DNA of 64,000 nucleotides from Paenibacillus tundrae (GCF_030812775.1 NZ_JAUSTI010000008.1:248001-312000); one strand, 5' to 3'; shown: positions 25,859-35,541, counted from the first letter of the stretch. Program-made: numbers and translations. The notes: generated by a model not told the origin, from the sequence alone.

Positions 25859-25924
25859 GGCTATGCTGCCGAAAGGTACAACCTCGTGAACATTGGGGGT
25901 TGTGCCTTTTTTGCGTTTATAGCC
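25859..25924 (+). ncRNA. Structured 5' leader with embedded terminator, cyclodextrinase gene
   Basis: GGCTATGC (25859) can pair through GGCTAT with ATAGCC (25919-25924). Inside are a small CC-GAAA-GG hairpin and a strong stem AAAGG-T-ACAACC (25872-25883) against GGTTGT-GCCTTT (25898-25909), followed by T's: an intrinsic terminator. The GG of the small hairpin is also part of the terminator stem, so alternative folds are possible. A similar layout precedes the CGTase gene. It could also simply end transcripts of the upstream gene. Confidence 0.45.
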
Positions 25925-25960
25925 GGGTTCTATAACTTTTATCCATAAGGAGTGACTTGA

Positions 25961-27721
25961 ATGCTACTCGAAGCTATTTACCATCGTCCCAAATTAAATT
26001 GGTCGTACGCTTATGACCGCTCTACGATGCATCTTCGCCTGCGATCCAAGCGTGGAGATGTTGACGCCGCCTATGCCATCATTGGAGATAAGTATGCCTG
26101 GGATCGAACCATGGAAACTCGCCCTATGCATTTGTTCACCAGCGATGCCCTGTTCGATTACTGGGAGGTTGAGGTACAGCCACCGTATCGCCGGTTACGT
26201 TACGGTTTTCGATTAGAGAAGGATGATCAATGTGTGTGGATGACTGAACGCAGATTCGAGACAGCAATGCCGGAAAATTCACTGGAGTTTTTCGATTTTC
26301 CATTCATGAATCCGGCAGATATTTTTGAAGCTCCTGCTTGGGTAAAAGAAGCTGTCTTTTATCAAATATTCCCTGAACGTTATGCTAATGGCGATCCTTC
26401 CATCAGTCCGGCAAACGCAGAGCCTTGGGGCGGCGAGCCTACGCCCGTTAATTTCTTCGGAGGTGACTTGCAGGGCATTATCAACCACCTCGACCATCTG
26501 GTTAACCTGGGCATTAACGCGATCTACTTCTGTCCATTGTTCCAGGCAACGACGAACCATAAGTACAACACGGGCAACTATCTCAAGGTAGATCCTCATT
26601 TCGGCACGAATGAGAAACTGAAAGAGCTTGTGGATGCCTGTCATGAACGTGGGATACGAGTGATTCTTGATGCGGTGTTTAACCACTCAGGCCGAGAGTT
26701 TTTCCCTTTTGCCGATATCCTTGAAAATGGTGCATTATCCCCCTATGCCGATTGGTTCCACGTTCGGGATTGGCCGGCACGGATCGAGGATGGCATACCG
26801 ACATATGATACTTTTGCCTTCGAACCCCTAATGCCTAAGTTAAATACAGAACATCCTGAAGTGAAATCCTACCTGCTGGAAGTGGCACGTTACTGGATTC
26901 AGGACATTGGTATAGATGGCTGGCGACTTGATGTCGCAAATGAGGTGGATCATCAATTCTGGCGTGAGTTCCGACAAACCGTCAAAAGCATTAACCCCGA
27001 TGCCTACCTATTGGGTGAAATCTGGCATGATTCCATCATGTGGCTTCAGGGTGACCAGTTTGATGCGGTGATGAACTATCCGTTTACCAACTCTGTGCTC
27101 GATTTTGCTGTACACGGTAAACTGGATGGCCTAGGATTTGCTGACGAGATCGGGAAGCTGCTCATCGCTTATCCTCAATCCGTGACTGAGGTTTCATTCA
27201 ACCTCTTAGATAGCCATGATACGCCGCGACTACTGACCGAATGTCAGGGGGATGTCCGCAAAATGAAACTCGCCCTTCTCCTGCTCTTCACCTATCCAGG
27301 TGTGCCCTGCATCTACTATGGAGATGAGATTGGGCTGGAAGGTGGCTACGATCCTGGCTGCCGCAAATGCATGGAATGGGACGAGGACAAACAAAACAAA
27401 GATCTTCTCCGTTTCTTCAAGACGATCATTCAATTACGTAAGCAACACCCTGCACTTCGCAGCGCTAATCTCAATATGCTCCATGCCAGAGCTGGCGATG
27501 CTTGCCTTGTGATCGAACGACATGATCCACACACAGGGGAATATTTCGTGCTCATACTCAATGCCGATGATCAATCACGCTCGCTCGATCTCACCCTTTC
27601 TGTAGCTGGAACCTGGCATGATGTATTCAACAATGATTCATTTCAGGCGGATCAGAAAAGTCAGCTCCAGATTGAAGCATACGGATCCCGCTTACTCCAG
27701 TTGAAGAATAAGAAACAGTGA
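25961..27721 (+). CDS. GH13_20 alpha-glycosidase (cyclomaltodextrinase / neopullulanase type), intracellular
   Basis: 586 residues, no signal peptide, AAGGAG upstream. An N-terminal beta domain (1-125, the CBM34 dimer domain of this subfamily) precedes the catalytic barrel. Catalytic residues: nucleophile D324 (GWRLDVANEV), acid/base E353 (LLGEIWHD), transition-state D420 (LLDSHDTPR). MPKLNTEHPEV is characteristic of cyclodextrinase, neopullulanase and maltogenic amylase. It opens imported cyclodextrins and maltodextrins to maltose and glucose. Genes for a secreted CGTase and a dextrin importer follow, which supports a cyclodextrin pathway. Confidence 0.9.
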   Translation: MLLEAIYHRPKLNWSYAYDRSTMHLRLRSKRGDVDAAYAIIGDKYAWDRTMETRPMHLFTSDALFDYWEVEVQPPYRRLRYGFRLEKDDQCVWMTERRFETAMPENSLEFFDFPFMNPADIFEAPAWVKEAVFYQIFPERYANGDPSISPANAEPWGGEPTPVNFFGGDLQGIINHLDHLVNLGINAIYFCPLFQATTNHKYNTGNYLKVDPHFGTNEKLKELVDACHERGIRVILDAVFNHSGREFFPFADILENGALSPYADWFHVRDWPARIEDGIPTYDTFAFEPLMPKLNTEHPEVKSYLLEVARYWIQDIGIDGWRLDVANEVDHQFWREFRQTVKSINPDAYLLGEIWHDSIMWLQGDQFDAVMNYPFTNSVLDFAVHGKLDGLGFADEIGKLLIAYPQSVTEVSFNLLDSHDTPRLLTECQGDVRKMKLALLLLFTYPGVPCIYYGDEIGLEGGYDPGCRKCMEWDEDKQNKDLLRFFKTIIQLRKQHPALRSANLNMLHARAGDACLVIERHDPHTGEYFVLILNADDQSRSLDLTLSVAGTWHDVFNNDSFQADQKSQLQIEAYGSRLLQLKNKKQ

Positions 27722-27754
27722 ATAAATAGGAAATAAATGCTTTTAAAATATATA

Positions 27755-27784
27755 TTGACAACTATACCATTATTTAATTATTAT
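27755..27784 (+). promoter_or_regulatory. Sigma-A promoter of the CGTase gene
   Basis: TTGACA (27755-27760) and TATTAT (27779-27784) with an 18-base spacer. The structured leader starts about 23 bases downstream. Confidence 0.6.
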
Positions 27785-27806
27785 AACGTTGTGAAGATAA
27801 CTCGAG

Positions 27807-27883
27807 GGCTATGCTTTTGAACCGATATGGTTTAGAACAACCCCGGTAACTCCAGCAGGAGATGCCGGGGTTGTTGGCATGCC
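27807..27883 (+). ncRNA. Structured 5' leader of the CGTase gene, similar to the cyclodextrinase leader
   Basis: It begins GGCTATGC (27807-27814) and closes with GGCATGCC (27876-27883). Between them are the hairpin AACC-GATA-TGGTT and a long stem AACAACCCCGG against CCGGGGTTGTT. The order of elements matches the leader at 25859. There is no T-run after the long stem, so here it is not a simple terminator. Confidence 0.45.
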
Positions 27884-27927
27884 ATAAGGGAGGCGATGCG
27901 TTCAAAGGAAATGCGAAATTCGTTATT

Positions 27928-27941
27928 TGTAAGCGCTATTA
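27928..27941. promoter_or_regulatory. cre site in the CGTase leader
   Basis: TGTAAGCGCTATTA matches the CcpA consensus at 13 of 14 positions and sits in the symmetrical TTGTAAGCGCTATTACAA. It lies downstream of the promoter and 48 bases before the start codon, so CcpA could act as a roadblock. Confidence 0.75.
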
Positions 27942-27988
27942 CAAGCATTCAGAACATATCCAAACCAATTGATGAAGGGTGGATTACC

Positions 27989-30145
27989 ATGTTCAAATTA
28001 ACTAAGCGCGTCCTTCTCAGCGCCACGCTGACACTAGGCTTGATGGCGGGAAGCGCCTTCCCTTTTCTAACCACAGCGTCTGTATTCGCAGATCCTGATA
28101 CTGCGGTAACGAATAAGCAGAATTTCAGTACAGATGTCATCTACCAGGTGTTCACAGATCGCTTCGCTGATGGCAATCCTGCCAACAATCCAGCCGGAGG
28201 AGCCTATGACGCGAGTTGCAGCAATCTTAAACTATACTGTGGTGGCGATTGGCAAGGCTTAATAGACAAAATCAATGATAACTACTTCACTGACTTAGGT
28301 GTAACCGCACTCTGGATCTCACAACCTGTCGAGAATATCTACTCTCTCATTAACTACTCGGGTGTCAACAACACAGCCTACCATGGCTATTGGGCACGCG
28401 ACTTCAAGAAAACGAACCCAGCCTTTGGCACGATGACTGATTTCAAAAACCTGGTCGACACAGCTCATGCTAAAGACATTAAAATCATCATTGACTTCGC
28501 TCCTAACCATACCTCCCCCGCCATGGAAACCGATACTTCATTTGCTGAGAATGGCCGATTATACGACAATGGCACTCTTGTAGGCGGGTATACCAATGAT
28601 AGCAACCAGTATTTCCATCATAATGGCGGCTCTGACTTCTCCACACTGGAGAACGGCATTTATAAAAACCTCTACGACCTAGCTGACCTGAACCACAATA
28701 ACGGTACAATCGATACGTATTTCAAGGATGCAATCAAGCAGTGGCTGGATATGGGCATTGACGGAATTCGTGTAGATGCCGTGAAGCACATGCCTATGGG
28801 CTGGCAAAAGAATTGGATGTCTTCGATCTATACACATCAGCCTGTGTTTACGTTTGGCGAGTGGTTCCTGGGATCATCTGCTTCAGATGCAGATAATAAT
28901 GATTTTGCGAATAAATCCGGTATGAGTCTGCTCGATTTCCGGTTCAATCAAGAAGTTCGGAATGTGTTCCGCGACAACACAGCCACGATGTACGCACTAG
29001 ATTCCATGATCAGCAGTACCGGAGCGGATTACGATCACATCCATGATCAGGTTACTTTTATTGATAATCACGACATGGATCGTTTCAAAACCAATGCGGT
29101 TAACAATCGCCGTCTGGAGCAAGCTTTGGCATTTACGTTGACCTCACGCGGTGTGCCTGCCATCTACTATGGTACAGAACAATACATGACAGGGAACGGT
29201 GACCCAGATAACCGTGGTAAGATGCCTTCCTTCTCCAAAACAACCACGGCGTTCAATGTGATCAGCAAGCTTGCTCCATTACGTAAGTCCAATCCGGCAA
29301 TTGCCTATGGTTCGACGCAGCAACGCTGGATCAACAACGACGTGTACATCTATGAGCGCAAATTCGGCAACAGTGTAGCCGTCGTTGCAATCAACCTCAA
29401 TACCTCTACCCCTACATCCATCTCTGGTCTAACGACCTCACTTCCTACGGGTACATATACGGATGTGCTTGGCGGTGCACTTAACGGTAACCAGATTTCC
29501 TCTAATGGAGGAAACATCTCTTCCTTCAATCTTGCAGCAGGCGCAACAGCCGTTTGGCAGTATACAGCGAATGAGACCACCCCAACCATCGGTAATGTTG
29601 GACCTAAGATGGGTAAAGCGGGAAATGAAGTTACCATTGATGGCCGAGGATTCGGTGCTTCCAAAGGCACGGTGCACTTCGGTACTACAGCGGTAACCGG
29701 TTCAGCCATCACCTCTTGGGAAGATACACAGATCAAGGTGAAGATTCCTGCCGTTGCGGCAGGCAACTATGCGGTTAAAGTAACGGCTGGTGGAGTTAGC
29801 AGCAACGCGTATAATGATTTTACGATTCTTAGCGGAGATCAGGTTTCTGTCCGTTTTGTCATCAATAACGCTACCACTTCACTCGGCGAGAACATCTATC
29901 TGACTGGCAACGTAGCTGAGTTAGGAAGTTGGTCAACAGGCTCCAATGCAATTGGCCCAGCTTTTAACCAAGTCATTCATGCCTATCCAACCTGGTACTA
30001 TGACGTAAGTGTTCCTGCGGGCACACCGCTCGAGTTCAAATTCTTCAAAAAGAATGGCTCCACGGTCACGTGGGAAAGTGGTTCTAACCACACCTTCACC
30101 ACTCCGACGAGTGGAACAGCTACAGTTACAGTGAACTGGCAATAA
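27989..30145 (+). CDS. cgt: Cyclodextrin glucanotransferase, secreted (GH13_2)
   Basis: Start taken at ATG 27989: AAGGGTGG precedes it and it begins a Sec signal (34 residues, ending SVFA). A frame from 27896 would put 31 extra residues before the signal. Mature numbering from DPDT puts the catalytic residues exactly at classic CGTase positions: D229 (GIRVDAVKH), E257 (FGEWFL), D328 (DNHDMDRF). Domains: A/B barrel and loop, C, D (TIG, about 531-615), E (CBM20 starch binding, about 618-718). It turns starch into cyclodextrins outside the cell. GNVAELGSW is a CBM20 hallmark. Confidence 0.95.
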   Translation: MFKLTKRVLLSATLTLGLMAGSAFPFLTTASVFADPDTAVTNKQNFSTDVIYQVFTDRFADGNPANNPAGGAYDASCSNLKLYCGGDWQGLIDKINDNYFTDLGVTALWISQPVENIYSLINYSGVNNTAYHGYWARDFKKTNPAFGTMTDFKNLVDTAHAKDIKIIIDFAPNHTSPAMETDTSFAENGRLYDNGTLVGGYTNDSNQYFHHNGGSDFSTLENGIYKNLYDLADLNHNNGTIDTYFKDAIKQWLDMGIDGIRVDAVKHMPMGWQKNWMSSIYTHQPVFTFGEWFLGSSASDADNNDFANKSGMSLLDFRFNQEVRNVFRDNTATMYALDSMISSTGADYDHIHDQVTFIDNHDMDRFKTNAVNNRRLEQALAFTLTSRGVPAIYYGTEQYMTGNGDPDNRGKMPSFSKTTTAFNVISKLAPLRKSNPAIAYGSTQQRWINNDVYIYERKFGNSVAVVAINLNTSTPTSISGLTTSLPTGTYTDVLGGALNGNQISSNGGNISSFNLAAGATAVWQYTANETTPTIGNVGPKMGKAGNEVTIDGRGFGASKGTVHFGTTAVTGSAITSWEDTQIKVKIPAVAAGNYAVKVTAGGVSSNAYNDFTILSGDQVSVRFVINNATTSLGENIYLTGNVAELGSWSTGSNAIGPAFNQVIHAYPTWYYDVSVPAGTPLEFKFFKKNGSTVTWESGSNHTFTTPTSGTATVTVNWQ

Positions 30146-30175
30146 CACATGTAGAAGAAGGATAAACTGATCACG

Positions 30176-30214
30176 AAACCCGGAGTGCGCTGAGACAGCG
30201 TATACTCCGGGTTT
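30176..30214. terminator. Terminator after CGTase
   Basis: AAACCCGGAGT...ACTCCGGGTTT, an 11-base perfect stem with further pairing in the loop, directly downstream of the CGTase stop. T-runs are short, so it may work in both directions. Confidence 0.65.
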
Positions 30215-30270
30215 AAACATAGGTACGGGTTGATTGGATTGAGGTTAGGGTCTCGTAAACTCATATTGAA

Positions 30271-30335
30271 GCAGAAGGCACTTCCGTAACGATGTCAGTC
30301 CACTTAAGACATAACATCATGGGAAGTGCCTGCTT
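30271..30335 (-). terminator. Large hairpin after the importer operon
   Basis: GGCACTTCC (30277-30285) pairs perfectly with GGAAGTGCC (30322-30330), with partial pairing outside and inside. It lies about 100 bases past the MalG stop on the minus strand. There is no clear T-run. Confidence 0.45.
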
Positions 30336-30434
30336 GGCGTATTGCTTGATCTTTTACTTGATGTGCGACTTGTTTTATCACTTCATATATTTAATCTACG
30401 ACAAGATCGCGGACGAAATGATGTACCAGCACAG

Positions 30435-31271
30435 TTAACCTTTTGACGCCCCTGATGTGAGTCCTTGAACTAGGAAGCGCTGTAGGAAAACAAACAACAG
30501 CGTAATCGGAATCGCAATCAGTACCGCCCCTGCGGCGAACATCGTAAAATTACTGTCCTGATAACGGTTGACCAGATCCCACATCCCTACCGCAAGTGTC
30601 CAATTCTCCTTCGTACGCAGTACCAGACGGGCAAAAATAAAGTCCATCCACGCCCCTGTGAAGCTAGTTAACGCTACATAGGTCAGCATGGGTTTGGATA
30701 AGGGCAAAATAATGCTGGTGAATACCCGCAAGTGACTTGCACCATCGATACGAGCCGCTTCATCCAGACTGCGCGGTATGGTGTCGAAGAATCCTTTGAC
30801 GATGAATCCCCCAAGTACTGCTCCTGAAGAATAAACCAGAATAAGCGCAGTATGGGTGTCGAGCAGTTTAATTTGCAGCAAAATGATGTAGATTGCAATC
30901 ATGCTCATGAAACTTGGGAACATGCCAAGAATCAGCATGGTAGAAAGAATCGTTTTGCGACCACGGAAACGGAAACGAGACAAGGCATACATCCCCAGTG
31001 TCACCATGAGTGTGGAGAAGATCATGGTGAAAAAGGCAATTTTCAGCGTATTCATATACCATCGTCCATACATAAAGGATGGATTGTTGAACAGTTCACC
31101 ATAATGGGACAGCGTGAAGGCTTCTGGCCATAAACGCTCACTAAACAATGCCGCACCCGGTCTTAGGGAGGAGAGAAAGATCCAGAGCACCGGATAGATG
31201 GAGACGACGGCAATGATCAGTAATAGCAGGTAACTCACAGCCAGGCGCACCGGATTATTGCGTGTCTTCAT
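30435..31271 (-). CDS. Maltodextrin/cyclodextrin ABC transporter permease (MalG/MdxG type)
   Basis: 278 residues, six predicted helices. The coupling motif EAARIDGASHLRVFTSIILPLSKP, the EAA loop that contacts the ATPase, is clear, and the protein ends in the MalG-like QGLTSGASKG. It overlaps the MalF gene by 4 bases. No ATPase gene is present here; in Bacillus the shared ATPase MsmX serves such importers, and the same is likely here. Confidence 0.9.
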   Translation of the reverse strand: MKTRNNPVRLAVSYLLLLIIAVVSIYPVLWIFLSSLRPGAALFSERLWPEAFTLSHYGELFNNPSFMYGRWYMNTLKIAFFTMIFSTLMVTLGMYALSRFRFRGRKTILSTMLILGMFPSFMSMIAIYIILLQIKLLDTHTALILVYSSGAVLGGFIVKGFFDTIPRSLDEAARIDGASHLRVFTSIILPLSKPMLTYVALTSFTGAWMDFIFARLVLRTKENWTLAVGMWDLVNRYQDSNFTMFAAGAVLIAIPITLLFVFLQRFLVQGLTSGASKG

Positions 31272-32623
31272 TGAATCATGTCCTCCTCCTTGAATGATTT
31301 GGAGCGGCGGAAATTCCAGATGGAGAATGAAGCGATAATCAGGAAGATAATAATACCTACCGCAGAAGCCATGTTGAATTTATTGTTATCGAGCGTGAGC
31401 TTATAGAGCCAGGTCACTAGCAGATCCGTTGCCCCAGCATACTGATAATCCCCACGTAGCGGATTGCCGTTGGTCAGCAGGAAGATCACATTGAAATTAT
31501 TGAAGTTACCAGCGAACTGCATAATGAGCACCGGCGTAGTCGCAAACAAAATGAATGGCATCGTAATGATCCGGAATTTCTGGAATGCGGAAGCACCGTC
31601 CACTTCGGCAGCCTCATATAGATCACGTGGAATGGCTGTCAATACACCCAGAATCAGCACCATGCTGACTGGGATACCGATCCACATGTTGACGACAATG
31701 ACTGTAACCTTTGCCCAGAACGGATCGGTCAACCAAGGTAATCCCTCTAGTCCAAAAGCTCTCATATACGTATTGATCGGCCCAAACTGACCGTTAAACA
31801 GATTACGCATCAACAACAAGGAAATAATCTGCGGAATGGCATAAGGCAGGATGAAAATCGTACGCCACAACTTCTTGAAGCGTATACCCCGCTGTTCAAT
31901 TAATAATGCCACGAGTACACCACCGAAATAGGTAGTAACTGTAGCCAAAATGGCCCAGATCACCGTCCAGGTGAGGACACCATAGAACGTCTGACTCCAT
32001 GACTTGAGCTGAATGAGATCCGTAAATGTCTTGAAGCCAACCCAGTCTACCAGTTTAGCCGGCGGAATATGATCCGGTGCCGAATAGTTCGTAAACGCGA
32101 TGGTGACCGTGAACAAGATTGGCATAATGGTGAAAAAAAGTATCCCGAGTGCCGGAATGGACAGAAACAGATATGGGAAGTTTCGATCCATCATGTTCCG
32201 GATCGTGGCTCCTGCACTTCGTATCTGCTTGCCTTCTTCTCTAGCAAGACCGGTCATGTACGCATCCCGGATATTCAAAATGTAGATCAGGATAAATACA
32301 AAAAATACTAGCAATACGATAATCCCATCCAGCAATAAAAAGATGGAATGGTCTCCTTTTTGAAGTACGGTGGAACCATTCACTTTGACAAAACGCTGTG
32401 TATTCTCGCCCAGTGTCCATACTCCCCATACTGCCTGAGACAGGCGAGGAAGCAGGTACGCAAGCCCTACTCCCTCCAGCAACAGTAGTATAATTCCTTT
32501 GATCCATTGCCGATTATATAACTGCCCCAGACCTTGCAATATTGTGGAACATATGGCCGCTGTCATCCGGTGATGCCTCTCCCTTCCGGAGCCGACAGGC
32601 ACCGGGACATGCTGCTGTTGCAT
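31268..32623 (-). CDS. Maltodextrin/cyclodextrin ABC transporter permease (MalF/MdxF type)
   Basis: 451 residues. The N-terminal part has hydrophobic helices and an extra soluble loop (about 50-150), as in MdxF. The transporter domain follows, with EAAEVDGASAFQKFRIITMPF as EAA loop. The gene follows the binding-protein gene after a 126-base gap that contains a truncated repeat element with hairpins. It forms a heterodimer with the next permease. Confidence 0.9.
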   Translation of the reverse strand: MQQQHVPVPVGSGRERHHRMTAAICSTILQGLGQLYNRQWIKGIILLLLEGVGLAYLLPRLSQAVWGVWTLGENTQRFVKVNGSTVLQKGDHSIFLLLDGIIVLLVFFVFILIYILNIRDAYMTGLAREEGKQIRSAGATIRNMMDRNFPYLFLSIPALGILFFTIMPILFTVTIAFTNYSAPDHIPPAKLVDWVGFKTFTDLIQLKSWSQTFYGVLTWTVIWAILATVTTYFGGVLVALLIEQRGIRFKKLWRTIFILPYAIPQIISLLLMRNLFNGQFGPINTYMRAFGLEGLPWLTDPFWAKVTVIVVNMWIGIPVSMVLILGVLTAIPRDLYEAAEVDGASAFQKFRIITMPFILFATTPVLIMQFAGNFNNFNVIFLLTNGNPLRGDYQYAGATDLLVTWLYKLTLDNNKFNMASAVGIIIFLIIASFSIWNFRRSKSFKEEDMIQ

Positions 32624-32656
32624 TCGCTCTCTCCTCTCCTACCCTTGCTAATCTGC

Positions 32657-32749
32657 ATAAATTGAACGAAGGATTACAGACATTGACCACTCCGATAACA
32701 GAACAAGCTTCCGATCGCTGTTATCCCCAGATTCTATGGTCGTTCGTTC
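32657..32749. repeat. Short copy of a Paenibacillus-type intergenic repeat, between malE-like and malF-like genes
   Basis: It shares 26 identical bases (32708-32733) and the ATAAATTGAAC end with the element at 46728-46922. A conserved stem GATAACAG...CTGTTATC lies inside. The copy has its own short inverted ends (GAACGAA/TTCGTTC) and stops exactly at the malE-like stop codon, so it is transcribed within the operon. Confidence 0.75.
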
Positions 32750-34036
32750 TTACTGCACGGTTGCAAGGCTCTCCTGGATTTGCTTCACGGCATTATCCAG
32801 CGATGCTTTGACATCCTTGCCCGTATCCCAGATATCCGTAATGGCCGATGTAATTGGCCCCCAGACACTGTCCATTGCAGGAAGCGAAGGCATTGGGGTG
32901 GAGTTATTGAATTGCTCCAGGAAGGCATTGTTGATCGGATCTTCCTGCACCTTCGGATCGGCTGCGACGTTCTTGCTTGCCGGAAGTGTGCCATTTAGTT
33001 CAAAGTTCTCCATCTGGGCCTCTTCATTGGAGAGGAACGCAGCCAGTAACTTCGAGGCATTCGGATATTGCGTGAATGCATTTACGTAATAAGCTTTAAC
33101 TCCTGAGAAGGAGGTCATCGGTTTGCCATCGATTGCTGGGAGCGGTGCCACACCGAAGTCGATTCCCGCATTGCGATAATCCGCAATGGTCCATGGACCG
33201 TTAATATCCATCGCCAGCTTGCCGCTGGAGAACAATCCTTTTTTGATATCGTAGTTCACGTCACCCATCTTCAGCGGCAATACTTCAGACTTTAGTGTCT
33301 GTAGGAACTGCCCACCCTTCTGAGCCCCTTCATTATTCAAACCAAGATCTCCGCTGTCCATCCCATTATCACCGAAGATATATCCGCCCTGCGATGCCAG
33401 AAACGCATAATTGTAATAGAACTGCTGCAATTCCCACATCAGCGCATATTGATTGGACTTCGTATCATTGAATGTTTGGGCAAAGCTGATAATTTCGTCG
33501 AAGTTTTGTGGAGCTTCCGGGTATAATGCTTTGTTGTAAAAGAGGGCATATGTCTCAACACTGTACGGATATCCGTACAAGATATCCTTGAACGTCACCG
33601 CCTTGAGTGCATTCTCACTTGTATTCGCTGCAGTTTCCGCTTCAAAAATGTCATTTGGCAAGATCAGCCCTGCTTCTGAAGCGCTACCAATTTTGTCATG
33701 TGGGAACACAACCACATCTGCTGCCAGGCCTGCCGGTCCATCTGTCGTTAGCTTCGTCACCTGATCCGTTGGAGGCAATTCCTCCATTTTGACGGTTACA
33801 CCATACTTCTCTTCGAACTTTTGCACTCTTTGCTCAATAAAGCTGCTTTGATTCTTATCCTCCCAGATGACCAAAGTTGCCCCTTCCTCTGGCTGAAGAT
33901 TTTCGGCTGTTAGTTGTACAGCTTCCTCGGGATTCTCGCCTGCTGTCGTCGGAGATGCAGTTCCCCCTCCTGCCGAGCATGCAACCAGTGTAAAAGCCAT
34001 GACGATAGACCATGTTGCCCCTTGCCATTTTCTCAT
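32750..34036 (-). CDS. Maltodextrin/cyclodextrin-binding lipoprotein (MalE/MdxE type)
   Basis: Start set at ATG 34036, where AAGGGG precedes MRKWQGATW and a lipoprotein signal with lipobox TLVAC follows; the longer frame from 34153 has no such signal at its N-terminus. About 428 residues. Family-1 solute-binding fold: LVIWEDKNQSSFIEQRVQKFEEKYGVTVKM, ADVVVFPHDKIGSASEAGLI, and MDINGPWTIADYRNAGIDFGVAPLP, typical of maltodextrin binders. First gene of the importer operon, under a LacI operator, cre site and promoter. Confidence 0.9.
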   Translation of the reverse strand: MRKWQGATWSIVMAFTLVACSAGGGTASPTTAGENPEEAVQLTAENLQPEEGATLVIWEDKNQSSFIEQRVQKFEEKYGVTVKMEELPPTDQVTKLTTDGPAGLAADVVVFPHDKIGSASEAGLILPNDIFEAETAANTSENALKAVTFKDILYGYPYSVETYALFYNKALYPEAPQNFDEIISFAQTFNDTKSNQYALMWELQQFYYNYAFLASQGGYIFGDNGMDSGDLGLNNEGAQKGGQFLQTLKSEVLPLKMGDVNYDIKKGLFSSGKLAMDINGPWTIADYRNAGIDFGVAPLPAIDGKPMTSFSGVKAYYVNAFTQYPNASKLLAAFLSNEEAQMENFELNGTLPASKNVAADPKVQEDPINNAFLEQFNNSTPMPSLPAMDSVWGPITSAITDIWDTGKDVKASLDNAVKQIQESLATVQ

Positions 34037-34138
34037 GTAAAATGTCCCCTTCCCTCTGTTTGGTTCAACGAAATTGCGCTCTCTCACCCTTTGATCTGCG
34101 TAGAATGTCAGGCGTTGTGATCCTTGTTCTTTTTTGTA

Positions 34139-34148
34139 CAAACGTTTG
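34139..34148. promoter_or_regulatory. LacI-family operator, downstream site
   Basis: CAAACGTTTG palindrome in the context GTACAAACGTTTGCTCAA, about 100 bases into the importer transcript. Its flanks are nearly identical to the promoter-proximal site. Confidence 0.75.
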
Positions 34149-34224
34149 CTCAAACAAAAGACAGAATCACATTTTTATTCAATATGTAGGGGGAAATTTA
34201 CTAAGAGGTATGTAAAACCAATGA

Positions 34225-34238
34225 TGTAAGCGCTACAA
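34225..34238. promoter_or_regulatory. cre site of the importer operon
   Basis: TGTAAGCGCTACAA matches the CcpA consensus at 13 of 14 positions. It covers roughly +4 to +17 of the predicted transcript. Confidence 0.8.
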
Positions 34239-34248
34239 TAACACTCAC

Positions 34249-34278
34249 ATCATACAATACGTTACTTTCTTTGTACAA
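34249..34278 (-). promoter_or_regulatory. Promoter of the importer operon
   Basis: Minus-strand TTGTAC (34273-34278) and TATGAT (34249-34254), spacer 18. The -35 overlaps the LacI operator. Confidence 0.6.
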
Positions 34279-34285
34279 ACGTTTG
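34276..34285. promoter_or_regulatory. LacI-family operator overlapping the -35 element
   Basis: CAAACGTTTG palindrome in TTGTACAAACGTTTGCACAA. The regulator gene lies immediately divergent. Confidence 0.8.
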
Positions 34286-34480
34286 CACAAGCCATATTGC
34301 TTCAATTTTAACCATTTTCTTTCATTTTGCCGAAGTAATCCTCTATACCCTTCTTCTAACTCATTCTTCCTTAATTTTACTACCTTCGGTTTCTGTATCG
34401 TATAGGTACTAATTGATTTCTCGCATCCTTTGCATTACCATAGTGGAAAGTTGAAATGATTGTTCAGAGGGGATTTTTAG

Positions 34481-35515
34481 ATGATTACGATCAAGGATAT
34501 AGCCAAATTGGCGGGTGTCTCCCCTTCTACAGTGTCACGGGTGATTTCCAACCATCCCAGAATTAGCACCGAGACGTCTCTCAAAGTAAAGCAAATTATG
34601 AAAGAACTCAACTATCATCCCAACATTATGGCGAAGAGCCTTGTGTCCAAAACGACGCAAACTCTTGGGATTATGCTTCCTCGCCCTGCGGAGGAGTTGT
34701 TCCAGAACTACTTTTTTGGGGAATTGTTACGAGGTATTATTACACTCGCCACACGCAACAATTATGAATTGCTACTAACAACTGAAACATCATCCGATGA
34801 TGAATTGCATGCCATATCCCGGCTTGTGCATGGCCGAAGAGTCGATGGCATTCTGCTGCTAGGTTCGAAGCGAGATGATCCGATCATTTCATTTCTGGAA
34901 GAGGAAGCGTTTCCTTTTGTACTGATCGGTCGCAGTGAAGCTCACCCGAATGCACCCATGGTGGATAATGACAATGTGCAGACTGCTTATGATGCAACGC
35001 AGCATCTGATTGCACAAGGACATACACGGATCGGATTCGTGAGTGGCCCACCGGAAATTACGTTATCCCATGATCGTATGCGAGGATATCAGAAGGCTCT
35101 TGCCGAAGCAGAGCTACATGCCAATCGGGACTGGATTGTGGAGGGTGAATTCCTACAAGAGAGCGGATTCCGAGCGATGTCTCTATTCATGTCTTTGCCT
35201 GATAGACCGACAGCTATTGTTGTTATTGATGATAATGTCGCTTTTGGAGTATTGAGAGCTCTTGCCGAGCTGGGATATCAGGTACCTGAGGATATTAGCG
35301 TGGTCAGTTTTAACAATATAGCCTTATCCGAACTGGCTTCACCGCCACTCAGTTCCATCGATATCGGAACCTATCAGCTTGGCTATACAGCAGTTCAAGT
35401 GTTACTCAAAATTATAAGCGGGGAACCTCAAACGCATAACCCTGTCATTATTCCACATCGACTGATTGTTCGAGAATCCTCACTGTACTCCAAAGCGAAG
35501 TCATCTCTGAGCTGA
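34481..35515 (+). CDS. LacI-family transcriptional regulator of dextrin uptake
   Basis: 344 residues. N-terminal helix-turn-helix MITIKDIAKLAGVSPSTVSRVI with the hinge helix region KSLVSK, then a periplasmic-binding-like sugar sensor (LGIMLPRPAEELFQNYFFGELLRGI; GRRVDGILLLGS; TAIVVIDDNVAFGVLRALAELG). Divergent from the importer operon; CAAACGTTTG sites on both sides of it are probably its operators. Likely inducer: maltose or a maltodextrin (MdxR/MalR analogue); this is inferred from location. Confidence 0.9.
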   Translation: MITIKDIAKLAGVSPSTVSRVISNHPRISTETSLKVKQIMKELNYHPNIMAKSLVSKTTQTLGIMLPRPAEELFQNYFFGELLRGIITLATRNNYELLLTTETSSDDELHAISRLVHGRRVDGILLLGSKRDDPIISFLEEEAFPFVLIGRSEAHPNAPMVDNDNVQTAYDATQHLIAQGHTRIGFVSGPPEITLSHDRMRGYQKALAEAELHANRDWIVEGEFLQESGFRAMSLFMSLPDRPTAIVVIDDNVAFGVLRALAELGYQVPEDISVVSFNNIALSELASPPLSSIDIGTYQLGYTAVQVLLKIISGEPQTHNPVIIPHRLIVRESSLYSKAKSSLS

Positions 35516-35541
35516 CGTAGACAGGTCTAAGTGTGGCAGTG

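Noticed and set aside
25859..25924. T-box, SAM, c-di-GMP, fluoride or TPP riboswitch
   Set aside because: None of the conserved sequence blocks of these classes is present. Only the terminator-like stem is common to them.
27896..27988. 31-residue N-terminal extension of CGTase
   Set aside because: The ribosome site is too close to that ATG, the cre site lies within the extension, and only the start at 27989 gives a normal signal peptide and standard mature numbering.
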